Shown here: one piece after another, positions 51,804 through 61,289 of the stretch
Layout: every line of letters starts with the position of its first letter
Numbering within the stretch: position 1 is the first letter of the stretch
Assembly (NCBI RefSeq): GCF_010645075.1
Contig: NZ_JAADZV010000001.1
Span: forward strand, 682,001 to 746,000
Direction: 5' to 3'
From: Flavobacterium limi
GTDB lineage: Bacteria; Bacteroidota; Bacteroidia; Flavobacteriales; Flavobacteriaceae
DNA: 64,000 nucleotides
Notes under the pieces: model-generated
Seen by the model: the letters and a program-made list of their open reading frames with translations, nothing else
Told to the model about the DNA's origin: nothing
Database searches by the model: none
Made by a program: the position numbers and the translations under genes

Positions 51804-53429
51804 CTATCCAAGGAAAGGATATCTGTAATCTTCAGGAGTTACAAAAGTTTCCTTGATCGTTCTTGGAGAAGCCCAACGCAATAAGTTCAGTGCAGAGCCC
51901 GCTTTGTCATTAGTTCCTGAAGCTCTTGCTCCGCCAAAAGGCTGCATTCCTACAACAGCTCCTGTTGGTTTGTCGTTGATGTAGAAATTACCTGCAGAAT
52001 TTTGCAATTTTACAGTAGCCGTTTCAATCGCGTAACGATCCTGGCTGAAAACTGCTCCTGTCAAAGCATATTCAGAAGTAGTATCAACCAATTCTAAAGT
52101 CTCTTCCCATTTAGCATCTTCATAGATATAAATTGTCACAATTGGTCCGAATAATTCGGTTTCCATCGTAGTATATTTTGGATTTGTAGTTACAATAACC
52201 GTTGGTTCAACAAAGTATCCAACAGATTTATCGTAATTCCCACCAATGATAATTTCAGCATCAGCATCCTTTTTAGCCTGATCGATATAGCTTGCTAATT
52301 TATCAAAAGAACCTTCATGAATAACCGCTGTAATAAAGTTTCCGAAATCTTCCGGAGAACCCATTTTCATAGATTTTACATCGGTAATCAATTGCTCTTT
52401 TACAGCTGGCCATAAACTTTGCGGAATATAAACTCTTGAAGCTGCAGAACATTTTTGGCCCTGGAATTCAAAAGCACCACGAGTGATTCCCGTAACTACC
52501 TGTTTTACATTGGCACTTGGGTGTGCAATGATAAAATCTTTTCCACCCGTTTCTCCAACGATTCTTGGATAGGTTTTATAATTGTGGATGTTGGCTCCAA
52601 TTTTAGCCCAGATATCTTTAAATACGTGAGTAGATCCTGTAAAGTGAACTCCGGCGAAATCACGGCTTGCCAAAACAGTATCAGTAATCATTAAAGCATC
52701 TCCAAAAACTACATTGATTACTCCATCAGGAACTCCCGCTTCTTTGAAAACATCCAAAATGATTTTTGTTGAGAATACCTGACTGTCACTTGGTTTCCAA
52801 ACGACAACGTTACCCATCATCGCAGCACTGGCCGGAAGATTGGCAGCAATAGCCGTAAAGTTAAAAGGAGTAATAGCGTAAACAAAACCTTCAAGAGGTC
52901 GGTATTCAAGACGGTTCCACGTAGTAGAATCAGATTTTGGCTGATCTGCATAAATCTGAGTCATGAATTCTACGTTGTAACGTAAAAAGTCGATAAGCTC
53001 ACAAGAAGCATCAATTTCTGCCTGATGTATGTTTTTAGACTGGCCAATCATAGTTGCTGCGTTAATACGGGCTCTGTATGGTCCCGCAATTAATTCAGCA
53101 GCTTTTAAGAAAATAGCAGCACGTTGTTCCCATGCCATATTGGCCCATGCATGTCTTGACTCAAGTGCATTGGCGATGGCTTTTTCGATATGTTGTTTTT
53201 CAGCTAAATGATATTTTCCAACAATGTGTTGATGATCATGAGGAGCTGTAATATTTCTTGTGTTTCCGGTTCTGATTTCTTCGCTTCCAATATGCAAAGG
53301 AACATCAATTTGAGAATTCCACATTGTGGTGTAAGCTGCCTGGACAGCTGCTCTTTCCGGAGAGTTTGGTGCGTATCCTTTTACCGGTTCATTCACCGCT
53401 TTAGGTACATTAAAAAATCCTTTTAACAT
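51804..53429 (-). CDS. pruA: 1-pyrroline-5-carboxylate dehydrogenase
   Basis: A 541-residue aldehyde dehydrogenase of the single-domain P5CDH type that oxidises glutamate semialdehyde to glutamate in proline breakdown. VGETGGKDFIIAHPSA near residue 291 has the general-base Glu. FEFQGQKCSAASRVYIP near 322 has the catalytic Cys. NFYINDKPTGAVVGMQPFGG near 479 is the family ending. No proline dehydrogenase gene is in view. Confidence 0.95.
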   Translation of the reverse strand: MLKGFFNVPKAVNEPVKGYAPNSPERAAVQAAYTTMWNSQIDVPLHIGSEEIRTGNTRNITAPHDHQHIVGKYHLAEKQHIEKAIANALESRHAWANMAWEQRAAIFLKAAELIAGPYRARINAATMIGQSKNIHQAEIDASCELIDFLRYNVEFMTQIYADQPKSDSTTWNRLEYRPLEGFVYAITPFNFTAIAANLPASAAMMGNVVVWKPSDSQVFSTKIILDVFKEAGVPDGVINVVFGDALMITDTVLASRDFAGVHFTGSTHVFKDIWAKIGANIHNYKTYPRIVGETGGKDFIIAHPSANVKQVVTGITRGAFEFQGQKCSAASRVYIPQSLWPAVKEQLITDVKSMKMGSPEDFGNFITAVIHEGSFDKLASYIDQAKKDADAEIIIGGNYDKSVGYFVEPTVIVTTNPKYTTMETELFGPIVTIYIYEDAKWEETLELVDTTSEYALTGAVFSQDRYAIETATVKLQNSAGNFYINDKPTGAVVGMQPFGGARASGTNDKAGSALNLLRWASPRTIKETFVTPEDYRYPFLG

Positions 53430-53470
53430 GGGATAAGATATTTTAAAATTACGAATTGTTTAATTTTAGG

Positions 53471-53504
53471 CAAAAGTACAAAGGTTATTTTGATTATATC
53501 ACAA
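53471..53504 (-). promoter_or_regulatory. pruA promoter
   Basis: Minus strand TTG (53504-53502), 23 bases, TACTTTTG (53478-53471), about 42 bases before the ATG. Confidence 0.5.
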
Positions 53505-53607
53505 TACAATACTAAAATGTTGTAATTTAATAAACTAATCCAGTCAAGCTGTAAAACAGTTGTTTGGATAAAGATTTAAATTTGAGTGACTTCAATTTTA
53601 TAACACT

Positions 53608-54672
53608 ATGAAAATTCCACTTCTGGCTTTTAACGATAAAGGAATTTACTGCCAACAGGCTGATGTGTATCTGGACCCATGGCGGCCGGTAAAAAATGCT
53701 ATTATTACCCATGGTCACGCCGATCACTCCCGTTGGGGACATCAAAATTATATTACACATCATACCAATGTGCCTATCATTCGGCATCGTTTGGGTGAAA
53801 TAAATGTGACGGGAAAAGAATGGGGAGAAACCTTCGTAATCAACAATGTGAAATTTTCTCTGCATCCTGCCGGACATATCATCGGAAGTTCACAAATTCG
53901 AGTGGAGCACAAAGGCGAAGTCTGGGTCTTTACCGGAGATTATAAAACGGAAGATGATGGAATTTCAACGCCTTATGATGTCGTAAAATGCCACACTTTC
54001 ATCACCGAATGCACTTTCGGATTACCGGCTTTCAACTGGACACCACAATCCGAGGTAATTTCAGAAATCAATAATTGGTGGGCAGAAAATAAAGCGGAAG
54101 GAAAAACATCTATTCTTTTTGGCTACTCTTTAGGAAAAGCACAACGGCTTTTGAAATACCTGGATACAGATATAGGTAAAATTTACACACACGGCGCGAT
54201 TGAAAATATGACTAATGTATTACGTCCGATGGTTGATTTTCCTCCAACAACTTTAGTGACAAGAGAAACCAAAAAAGAAGAGTTACTCGGGAATATAGTT
54301 CTCGCTCCGCCAAGTGCTCACGGAAGTGTCTGGATCAGAAAAATGACGCCTTTTGTTACGGGAGCAGCAAGTGGCTGGATGGCATTTAGAGGGGCAAGAC
54401 GCAGACGAGCTATTGACAAAGGTTTTGTGTTAAGCGACCATTGCGATTGGTATTCGTTGTTGGATAGTATAAAAGCAACTGGAGCAGAACGTGTAATTTG
54501 TACACACGGATATACCGATATTTTTTCCAAATATTTAAGAGAATTAGGATTCGATGCCAGAACTGAAAAAACGCAATACGAAGGAGAATCGGCAGAAATG
54601 GAAAAAGATGAAAAGGAAGTTGTATTTGAGCAAAATGAAACTTCGAATAGTTCTGAAAATAACGAATTGTAG
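53608..54672 (+). CDS. Ligase-associated DNA exonuclease (metallo-beta-lactamase fold)
   Basis: A 354-residue nuclease. THGHADHSRWG near residue 32 is the HxHxDH zinc motif; HPAGHIIGSSQIRVE near 92 and FTGDYKTEDDGIS follow. A C-terminal beta-CASP-like part ends in SDHCDWYSLLDSI near 274. First gene of the four-gene repair unit; its stop directly abuts the ligase start. Acidic 25-residue tail. It likely trims DNA ends before ligation (known for the family by association). Confidence 0.92.
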   Translation: MKIPLLAFNDKGIYCQQADVYLDPWRPVKNAIITHGHADHSRWGHQNYITHHTNVPIIRHRLGEINVTGKEWGETFVINNVKFSLHPAGHIIGSSQIRVEHKGEVWVFTGDYKTEDDGISTPYDVVKCHTFITECTFGLPAFNWTPQSEVISEINNWWAENKAEGKTSILFGYSLGKAQRLLKYLDTDIGKIYTHGAIENMTNVLRPMVDFPPTTLVTRETKKEELLGNIVLAPPSAHGSVWIRKMTPFVTGAASGWMAFRGARRRRAIDKGFVLSDHCDWYSLLDSIKATGAERVICTHGYTDIFSKYLRELGFDARTEKTQYEGESAEMEKDEKEVVFEQNETSNSSENNEL

Positions 54673-56274
54673 ATGAAAAATTTCGCCCAACTCATAAAAA
54701 CACTGGACAGTTCGAATAAAACGAATGTAAAAGTCGATGCCCTGACCACGTATTTTAGAAATGCGTCACCGGAAGATAAAGTATGGACAATTGCGATTCT
54801 GTCACACAGACGTCCGCCTCGACCTGTCAATACCACTTTATTACGTATTTGGGCGAATGAACTGGCGAATATTCCCTTATGGCTTTTTGAGGAAAGTTAT
54901 CATATTGTTGGAGATCTGGCTGAAACTATAGCCTTGATTATTCCAACGACCAAAGAACATTCGGATAAGAGTTTAACTGAATATCTTCAGGAAATTATTG
55001 CCTTAAGAAAGAAATCGGATGTTGAGAAAAAGAAATATTTACATGATAACTGGCTCGCGCTTAATTATTACGAACGTTTTGTTTTTACTAAATTAATCAC
55101 CGGAAGTCTACGAATCGGCGTAAGCCAGAAATTAATGACCCGTGCATTATCAAAAGCAGAAGATGTTGATGAAGATGCCTTGGCCTATAAACTAATGGGA
55201 AATTGGGATCCAAACACAATTACATTTCAGGAATTGATTCTGGATGAAAAAAACAGTGATTATCTGTCCAAACCATATCCGTTTTATCTGGCCTATCCAA
55301 TTGAAGGAGAAGTTGATAATCTCGGAAATCCCGAAGACTGGTCCATAGAACATAAATGGGACGGAATCCGATCACAGACTATTATTCGTGAAAACGAAAT
55401 CTATGTCTGGTCAAGAGGCGAGGAACTGGTTACCGATAAATATCCGGAGTTTCAGTCATTTGTTGGTTTGATTCCAAACGGAACTGTAATTGACGCTGAG
55501 ATTTTGGCTTTTACAGAAGGCGAAATAGGAACTTTTAATGATCTCCAAACCCGAATCGGAAGAAAAACGATCTCAGCCAGTTTACTTGAAAAAGTTCCGG
55601 TGATTTTGAAAGCCTATGACATTTTAGAATGGGAAGGTCAGGATATTCGAAATTTGCCTTATTCAGAAAGAAGATTATTACTGGAACAATTATACGATTC
55701 CATAAAAGATAAAATACCCAGTTTTCAGTTATCAGAAAGGGTTTTGCTCCATTCCTGGGAAGATGTAACGGCTGAAAGAATGCGTGCCCGGGAAATGAAA
55801 AGCGAAGGCTTGATGCTAAAACGAAATAACTCACCTTATTTAGTTGGAAGAAAAAAAGGCGACTGGTGGAAATGGAAAATTGAACCGTTGGTAATTGATG
55901 CTGTTCTAACTTACGCGATGCGCGGACATGGAAGAAGATCTAATCTGTTTACAGATTATACTTTCGCACTTTGGCAGAACAACGATAAGGGCGAAAAAGA
56001 ATTGGTAACATTCGCAAAAGCCTATTCCGGTTTAACCGATGCTGAATTCAGGAAAGTGGATGATTTTATCAAAAAAAACACTTTGGAACGTTTTGGTCCG
56101 GTGAGGAGCGTAACGCCACAACTGGTTTTCGAAATTGGTTTTGAAGGTATTTCGCTTTCCAAAAGACACAAAAGCGGAGTAGCTACCAGATTTCCACGTA
56201 TTCTGAGATGGCGTCATGACAAAAAAATTGAGGATGCGAATTCGATTGAAGATTTAAAAAATATGATTTCGTGA
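54673..56274 (+). CDS. ATP-dependent DNA ligase
   Basis: A 533-residue ligase. The N-terminal helical domain (about 1-200) is followed by motif I EHKWDGIRSQ with nucleotidyl Lys near residue 232, VIDAEILAF (motif III), EGLMLKRNNSPY (motif IV) and KWKIEPLVIDAVLTYAMRGH (motif V/OB fold). This is the LigB/LigC-type bacterial ATP ligase, separate from the replicative NAD ligase. It is adjacent to the exonuclease (0-base gap) and 120 bases ahead of the helicase. Confidence 0.95.
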   Translation: MKNFAQLIKTLDSSNKTNVKVDALTTYFRNASPEDKVWTIAILSHRRPPRPVNTTLLRIWANELANIPLWLFEESYHIVGDLAETIALIIPTTKEHSDKSLTEYLQEIIALRKKSDVEKKKYLHDNWLALNYYERFVFTKLITGSLRIGVSQKLMTRALSKAEDVDEDALAYKLMGNWDPNTITFQELILDEKNSDYLSKPYPFYLAYPIEGEVDNLGNPEDWSIEHKWDGIRSQTIIRENEIYVWSRGEELVTDKYPEFQSFVGLIPNGTVIDAEILAFTEGEIGTFNDLQTRIGRKTISASLLEKVPVILKAYDILEWEGQDIRNLPYSERRLLLEQLYDSIKDKIPSFQLSERVLLHSWEDVTAERMRAREMKSEGLMLKRNNSPYLVGRKKGDWWKWKIEPLVIDAVLTYAMRGHGRRSNLFTDYTFALWQNNDKGEKELVTFAKAYSGLTDAEFRKVDDFIKKNTLERFGPVRSVTPQLVFEIGFEGISLSKRHKSGVATRFPRILRWRHDKKIEDANSIEDLKNMIS

Positions 56275-56290
56275 CTATTAAAGATGTTTA

Positions 56291-56382
56291 GATTCCTGCA
56301 AGGTTTTCAAAACCTTGTAGGTATTAATTATTTAGTACTCTAAAAATACCTACAAGGTCAAAAAAGGCCTTGCAGGAAAATC
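56291..56382. repeat. Interspersed palindromic repeat (AAGGTTTT type)
   Basis: GATTCCTGCAAGG faces CCTTGCAGGAAAATC; inside, TACCTACAAGG and CCTTGTAGGTA form a second inverted pair. It fills the ligase-helicase gap. Confidence 0.75.
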
Positions 56383-56394
56383 TCAAGTTATAAA

Positions 56395-58854
56395 ATGAAC
56401 AGAGAAGAACTATACGCAATTGCAGAAAACTGGTTCCAGGATCAGGGATGGAAAGCTTTTCCTTTTCAGACCCAAACGTGGACGGCTTTTCTGCAGGGTA
56501 AAAACGGTTTATTAAATGCTCCAACCGGAAGCGGAAAAACCTATGCCTTATGGTTTCCGATAGTTCTCGACTACATGAAGAAAAATCCGGATTATAAAAC
56601 GAAGCATAAGCCGGGACTAAAAGCCATCTGGATTACGCCTCTTCGTGCTCTTTCTGTAGAAATCAAACAAGCTGCGGATAGGGTTGTTCACGATTTAGAT
56701 ACGCAAATGACAGTTGGAATTCGTTCGGGAGATACTTCTCAAAGTGAACGAACCAAACAAAGTAAAAAAATGCCCGATTTGCTTGTCACTACACCAGAAA
56801 GTCTGCAGCTACTTTTGGCATCTAAAGAATTCGCTAAAACTTTTGCGAATTGTTCTGCGATCGTAGTAGACGAATGGCATGAATTGTTAGGTACAAAACG
56901 TGGTGTCCAGATGGAACTGGCTTTGTCCCGATTGAAAACTGTAGCACCTAAAATGCGTATTTGGGGAATCTCAGCAACAATAGGAAATCTCGAATTGGCA
57001 CAGCAGGTTTTACTTGGGCCTAATTCTGAAGCCTATCAAAACTCGGTTTTGATTAAAGCTCACATCAACAAAAAAATAAAAGTACTTTCTATACTGCCCG
57101 ATAAAATGGACAGCTATCCATGGCGTGGTCATATGGGATTACATTTAATTGATGAGGTGGCTAAAATAGTAAGGAAAAGCAAAACGACATTAATTTTTAC
57201 CAACGTTCGCTCCGCCTGCGAAATGTGGTTTCAGGCCATTTTAGAAAAATATCCTGAATTCGCCGGAGACATGGCAATGCATCACGGAAGCATTAGCAGG
57301 GAAACTCGCCTGTGGGTTGAAAATGCGATCAGGAATGAAGATTTAAAAGTAGTCGTTTGTACCTCCAGTCTGGATCTGGGTGTCGATTTTGCTCCGGTTG
57401 AAACTATTATTCAGGTGGGAGGACCAAAAGGTGTTGCACGTTTTCTCCAAAGAGCAGGAAGAAGCGGTCACCAGCCGGGAAAAGAAAGTCTGATTTACTT
57501 TCTTGCCACGCATGCTATAGAATTAATTGAAGCTTCAGCTCTTAAAAAAGCTGTTGCCAAAACCATTGTCGAAGACCGTATTCCGTATCTGAACAGTTGG
57601 GATGTTTTGGTGCAATACCTAAATACATTGGCTGTTTCAGACGGATTTTTTCCGAATGAAATTTTTGAAGAAGTTAAACAAACTTTCTGCTATCAAAATA
57701 TTACAAAAGAAAACTGGAACTGGATTCTAAACTTTATTACAAACGGAAGTCAGAGTTTACAAGCGTATGATGAATTCAAAAAGGTAGAAATTGAAGAAAA
57801 CGGAAGATTTAAAATAAATAGCCGTTTGATTGCGATGCATCACCGAATGCAGATAGGGACGATTGTTGGGGATGCGTCATTGAATGTGAAATTTTTAAGC
57901 GGAGGCTATATTGGAAATATTGAAGAATGGTTTGCCTCAAAATTACAGCCGGGAGATGTTTTTACCTTTGCCGGAAAAAGACTCGAATTATACCGTGTGA
58001 AAAATATGCAGGTTTTGGTTCGAAAGGCTGACCCTAAAAAAGAATCACGTACGGTAAGCTGGATGGGAGGACGCATGGCGTTATCGGTACAAATGAGTGA
58101 ATTGCTGCGGGAAGAATTATACGCTGCCAATAGTGAGAATCTGACTCCTGAATTAAAAGCTTTGCAGCCCATTTTCGAGAGACAGCGAAAGGAAAGTATT
58201 GTTCCCGATGCTGATGAATTTTTAATTGAAACCTTTAAAACCAGAGAAGGATATCATGCGGTTTTTTATCTTTTTGAAGGCAGATTTGTACATGAAGCGT
58301 TGGCTAGTATTTTATCCTATCGCATAAGTTTACTGTCGCCGATTACTTTTTCACTTGCGTATAATGATTACGGGTTTGAATTACTTTCTGATCAGGAAAT
58401 TGATATGCAGTCGGTTTTTGATAACAATTTGTTTTCTACAGAGTATGTGCATCATGATTTGCAAAAAAGCCTTAACTTAACTGAAATGGCCCGAAGAAAA
58501 TTCAGGGATATTGCCGTAATTGCTGGTTTGGTTTTTACCGGAATGCCCGGAAGACCTGTAAAGACGAAACATTTGCAAAGCGGTTCTCAATTGCTTTTTG
58601 AAGTCTTTAGGGATTATGAACCGGATAATTTGCTTTTGCAACAAGCTTATTCAGAAACATTTGAGCATCAATTGGAAGAAGGGCGTTTGATTCAGGCTTT
58701 GGAAAGAGTGAATCAGCAGACTATTGTCTGGAAACAATGCAAAAAGCCTACACCATTCAGTTTTCCAATCATTACAGACCGATTACGGGAAAAATTATCA
58801 AGCGAAACATTAGCAGAAAGAATCAAAAAAATGACAGCCAGTTACATGAAATAA
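56395..58854 (+). CDS. Ligase-associated DEXH-box helicase (Lhr type)
   Basis: An 819-residue helicase. Walker A APTGSGKTYAL near residue 40, DEXH box VVDEWHELLG near 160, motif III WGISATIG, motif IV FTNVRSACE near 269, motif VI FLQRAGRSGHQPGKE near 350. The C-terminal Lhr-core domain is present through the end. Third gene of the ligase cluster. It probably remodels DNA during repair; direction is not evident from sequence. Confidence 0.95.
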   Translation: MNREELYAIAENWFQDQGWKAFPFQTQTWTAFLQGKNGLLNAPTGSGKTYALWFPIVLDYMKKNPDYKTKHKPGLKAIWITPLRALSVEIKQAADRVVHDLDTQMTVGIRSGDTSQSERTKQSKKMPDLLVTTPESLQLLLASKEFAKTFANCSAIVVDEWHELLGTKRGVQMELALSRLKTVAPKMRIWGISATIGNLELAQQVLLGPNSEAYQNSVLIKAHINKKIKVLSILPDKMDSYPWRGHMGLHLIDEVAKIVRKSKTTLIFTNVRSACEMWFQAILEKYPEFAGDMAMHHGSISRETRLWVENAIRNEDLKVVVCTSSLDLGVDFAPVETIIQVGGPKGVARFLQRAGRSGHQPGKESLIYFLATHAIELIEASALKKAVAKTIVEDRIPYLNSWDVLVQYLNTLAVSDGFFPNEIFEEVKQTFCYQNITKENWNWILNFITNGSQSLQAYDEFKKVEIEENGRFKINSRLIAMHHRMQIGTIVGDASLNVKFLSGGYIGNIEEWFASKLQPGDVFTFAGKRLELYRVKNMQVLVRKADPKKESRTVSWMGGRMALSVQMSELLREELYAANSENLTPELKALQPIFERQRKESIVPDADEFLIETFKTREGYHAVFYLFEGRFVHEALASILSYRISLLSPITFSLAYNDYGFELLSDQEIDMQSVFDNNLFSTEYVHHDLQKSLNLTEMARRKFRDIAVIAGLVFTGMPGRPVKTKHLQSGSQLLFEVFRDYEPDNLLLQQAYSETFEHQLEEGRLIQALERVNQQTIVWKQCKKPTPFSFPIITDRLREKLSSETLAERIKKMTASYMK

Positions 58855-58859
58855 TAAAC

Positions 58860-59492
58860 ATGAAAATTACAATTAACAATCAAAATTTTGTTTTACACCC
58901 GTGTGGAGCCGCTTTTTGGGAAGAAAAAAAAATACTTTTAGTTTCTGATCTGCATTTGGGTAAAGTTTCGCATTTTAGAAAACACGGAATGGCGATTCCG
59001 GAAAAAGCGGTTCATGAGAATTTTAATCGTTTAAATAATATTTTGAAACTGTTTGATGTTGAAACGATTATTTTTTTGGGAGATTTATTTCACAGTAAAA
59101 TCAATAACGAATGGAATTTGTTTTCAGACTGGACAAAAACGATAACACAGCAGGTTGTTCTGGTGGAAGGCAATCATGATATCATTTCAAAAAAAAATTA
59201 CACGGATTTAAATATACAAATGTATTCAGAATTTATAATTGATGATTTTCTGCTGACACATCATCCAATAGAAAGAGAAAATTTCTTCAATTTTTGCGGT
59301 CACATTCATCCGGGAATTAAATTAAAAGGACCAGGAAAACAGTTTTTGACGCTGTCTTGTTTTTTCAGAAAACCAAATCAAATGATTTTTCCGGCTTTTG
59401 GGGAATTTACGGGTAATTTTTATCTGATTCCTGAAGAAAATGATAAAGTGTATGCTCTTGCTAAAGGAGAAATAATAGAAATTACAAACTAA
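58860..59492 (+). CDS. pdeM: Ligase-associated DNA damage response endonuclease PdeM
   Basis: A 210-residue calcineurin-like phosphoesterase. I use the ATG at 58860 (MKITINNQNFVLHPCG); a longer frame begins 123 bases earlier inside the helicase and is unlikely. Metal motifs: SDLHLGKVSHFRKHG near residue 31, FLGDLFHSK near 71, VEGNHDII near 101, THHPIE and CGHIHPGIKLKG near 150. It ends the four-gene cluster, 5 bases after the helicase stop. It is convergent with apaG, with one base between stops. Confidence 0.92.
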   Translation: MKITINNQNFVLHPCGAAFWEEKKILLVSDLHLGKVSHFRKHGMAIPEKAVHENFNRLNNILKLFDVETIIFLGDLFHSKINNEWNLFSDWTKTITQQVVLVEGNHDIISKKNYTDLNIQMYSEFIIDDFLLTHHPIERENFFNFCGHIHPGIKLKGPGKQFLTLSCFFRKPNQMIFPAFGEFTGNFYLIPEENDKVYALAKGEIIEITN

Positions 59493-59493
59493 T

Positions 59494-59880
59494 TTAATTC
59501 AAGGCAAAAGGTGCACACATTCTAAAGGTTGGAACGATTACCTTAAAAATTTTGGTAGTAGTGAAATTAATCATGTTAAAATGACCTTTCATGGCACCAT
59601 AAGGAGATGATAATAAACAACCTGAGCTGTAAGTATGATTTTCTCCCGGTTTTAAAACAGGTTTTTTTCCTATAACTCCTTCACCATCAACAACTTCAAG
59701 GTCGTTTAGGGAGTCAAAAATTTCCCAGTGGCGGGATGTTAACTGTACAGAATCCTTACTATGATTTTCGATTGTAACAACATAACTAAAGGCAAAATGA
59801 ATCTTGTAGTTCTTGAAGTAAGTACCTTCAAAACTAGTCAAAACAGATATTTTTATGCCTCTTGTTATTTGAGAAACCAT
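59494..59880 (-). CDS. apaG: ApaG-domain protein
   Basis: A 128-residue single-domain ApaG protein: VLTSFEGTYFKNYKIHFAFS, then IENHSKDSVQLTSRHWEIFD near residue 33, GEGVIGKKPVLKPGENHTYS near 66, and SGCLLSSPYGAMKGHFNM. Length is typical. The fold is fibronectin-like; it is linked to cobalt/magnesium resistance in enterobacteria, but mechanism is unknown. It is likely in one unit with nothing else visible. Confidence 0.94.
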   Translation of the reverse strand: MVSQITRGIKISVLTSFEGTYFKNYKIHFAFSYVVTIENHSKDSVQLTSRHWEIFDSLNDLEVVDGEGVIGKKPVLKPGENHTYSSGCLLSSPYGAMKGHFNMINFTTTKIFKVIVPTFRMCAPFALN

Positions 59881-59961
59881 ACTAAAGCAGTATATATGTG
59901 TGTGTTATATTTGCAAACTTACGAAAAAAAATGATTCGATTTTAATCCTTTTTTAGAATGT

Positions 59962-61215
59962 TTAGTTAATAATATTCAATGAATTAGCATTGCCTTTCCC
60001 GATAACCCTTTCGTAACGGTCGGTGCTTTCACGGTAATAAACCAAAAGGGTATATTCGTTTTCAGTCTGGTAAAAATTTCCATCAACTGCATTTTCATAA
60101 TCAATTACACCTTTCTGATCAGCAACAGTGTATTGAAAATTAGTAAATCCCTGTTTAATCATTACAGCTTTTTCATAGATTCCCTTCTCAATATTATAAT
60201 CCATTTTGTATTCCGGGGACAAGCTGTAATTATTAAACATTCCTGTGATATAGATATCTTTGTTCAGTCTGAAAGCAGGAGCCGAAAGACTAAAATAAAC
60301 CCAGGCATAGTCAGCCTCAATTTCCTGATTGGAACCGTTGATATTCTTGACTACAAAATTTCCGTTGATATCCTGATATATAGTGTAAATCTGATTCCCC
60401 CTTGCCGGACTAGTGTATAAAAACGAACTGTAAATATCACTGGTAGAACTTACTTTTGCTACATTATTATTGGCAGCCCTGATATCTTTATTTTCAAAAT
60501 ATAAAAATTCATTTCCGCCCCAAAACTGCGTTTCACTGTCGTATTTGTAAACCAGCTGATTGCCCAGTGTATATTGTGGTCGAATGTTTTTAATACTGGT
60601 GTGAAAATCTCCGTTTTGGAGTAAAAGTATTTTTACGTTTTGTAAAGGTGTCTGAAAAATAATATCATTTGAAGTAATCGTAAAATCAAGATTTTGCTTT
60701 TGATTAATATTATTCAGGTTTCTGGTGCGTTTTACCTGTGCAGCTACTGTGCATTGATTTTCATATAAAATAAATTTTCTGGAGAAGACAACTTCTCTGT
60801 CTTCATTTAGTATTTTTAAAATATAATTCCCTGAAATTCTTAACTGTGTGGTAAATTGGTTTGGAAAATTAATACGATAATGCGAATAATTTTGCAGCGT
60901 ATTAAAAGAATTGCTGTAATCCATAATTCTTTGATTGTCTAAACCTCTGATGTAATCCATTTTAGGGATTTCTGAAGCCTTCCAGTTGTAGTCACAATGT
61001 ACAATCTCAAAATAGTAGTTGGCTTCGTTCCCATACAAATCATCAAATTGTAGTTCAAATGTGGATCCTAATTCAAATATAGGAACCACATTATTGCCGT
61101 TTTGGACAAAAGAAACCGTTTTTATGTTGTATGGCGGATCAATTTCTTTTTCCTGGGCTTTCGCCGAAGTGAAAATAAAAAGGAAAATAAAGCTTGTATA
61201 TAAAAATTTCGGCAT
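59962..61215 (-). CDS. Type IX secretion system plug protein (DUF5103)
   Basis: A 417-residue secreted protein with signal peptide (MPKFLYTSFIFLFIFTSAKA). It matches DUF5103, now named T9SS plug domains. Typical stretches are FEIVHCDYNWKASEIPKMDY near residue 77 and RINFPNQFTTQLRISGNYIL near 113, then a second beta domain from about 300 (NKDIYITGMFNNYSLSPEYK). From family knowledge, the F. johnsoniae Plug protein blocks the periplasmic side of the SprA channel. No other T9SS genes are in this window. Confidence 0.87.
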   Translation of the reverse strand: MPKFLYTSFIFLFIFTSAKAQEKEIDPPYNIKTVSFVQNGNNVVPIFELGSTFELQFDDLYGNEANYYFEIVHCDYNWKASEIPKMDYIRGLDNQRIMDYSNSFNTLQNYSHYRINFPNQFTTQLRISGNYILKILNEDREVVFSRKFILYENQCTVAAQVKRTRNLNNINQKQNLDFTITSNDIIFQTPLQNVKILLLQNGDFHTSIKNIRPQYTLGNQLVYKYDSETQFWGGNEFLYFENKDIRAANNNVAKVSSTSDIYSSFLYTSPARGNQIYTIYQDINGNFVVKNINGSNQEIEADYAWVYFSLSAPAFRLNKDIYITGMFNNYSLSPEYKMDYNIEKGIYEKAVMIKQGFTNFQYTVADQKGVIDYENAVDGNFYQTENEYTLLVYYRESTDRYERVIGKGNANSLNIIN

Positions 61216-61289
61216 CTTAGATAGGTGTAAGATTGTAAATATAATAATTTTCTATAACGAAAAAGATGCCATTCTATTGGATCTAACTA

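Noticed and set aside
54318..54836. 172-residue antisense frame across the exonuclease-ligase junction
   Set aside because: Overlaps two real genes; low-complexity Ser/Phe-rich translation typical of antisense frames.
58737..58859. Longer PdeM start inside the helicase gene
   Set aside because: The extension overlaps the helicase C-terminus in another frame; PdeM homology starts at MKITINN.
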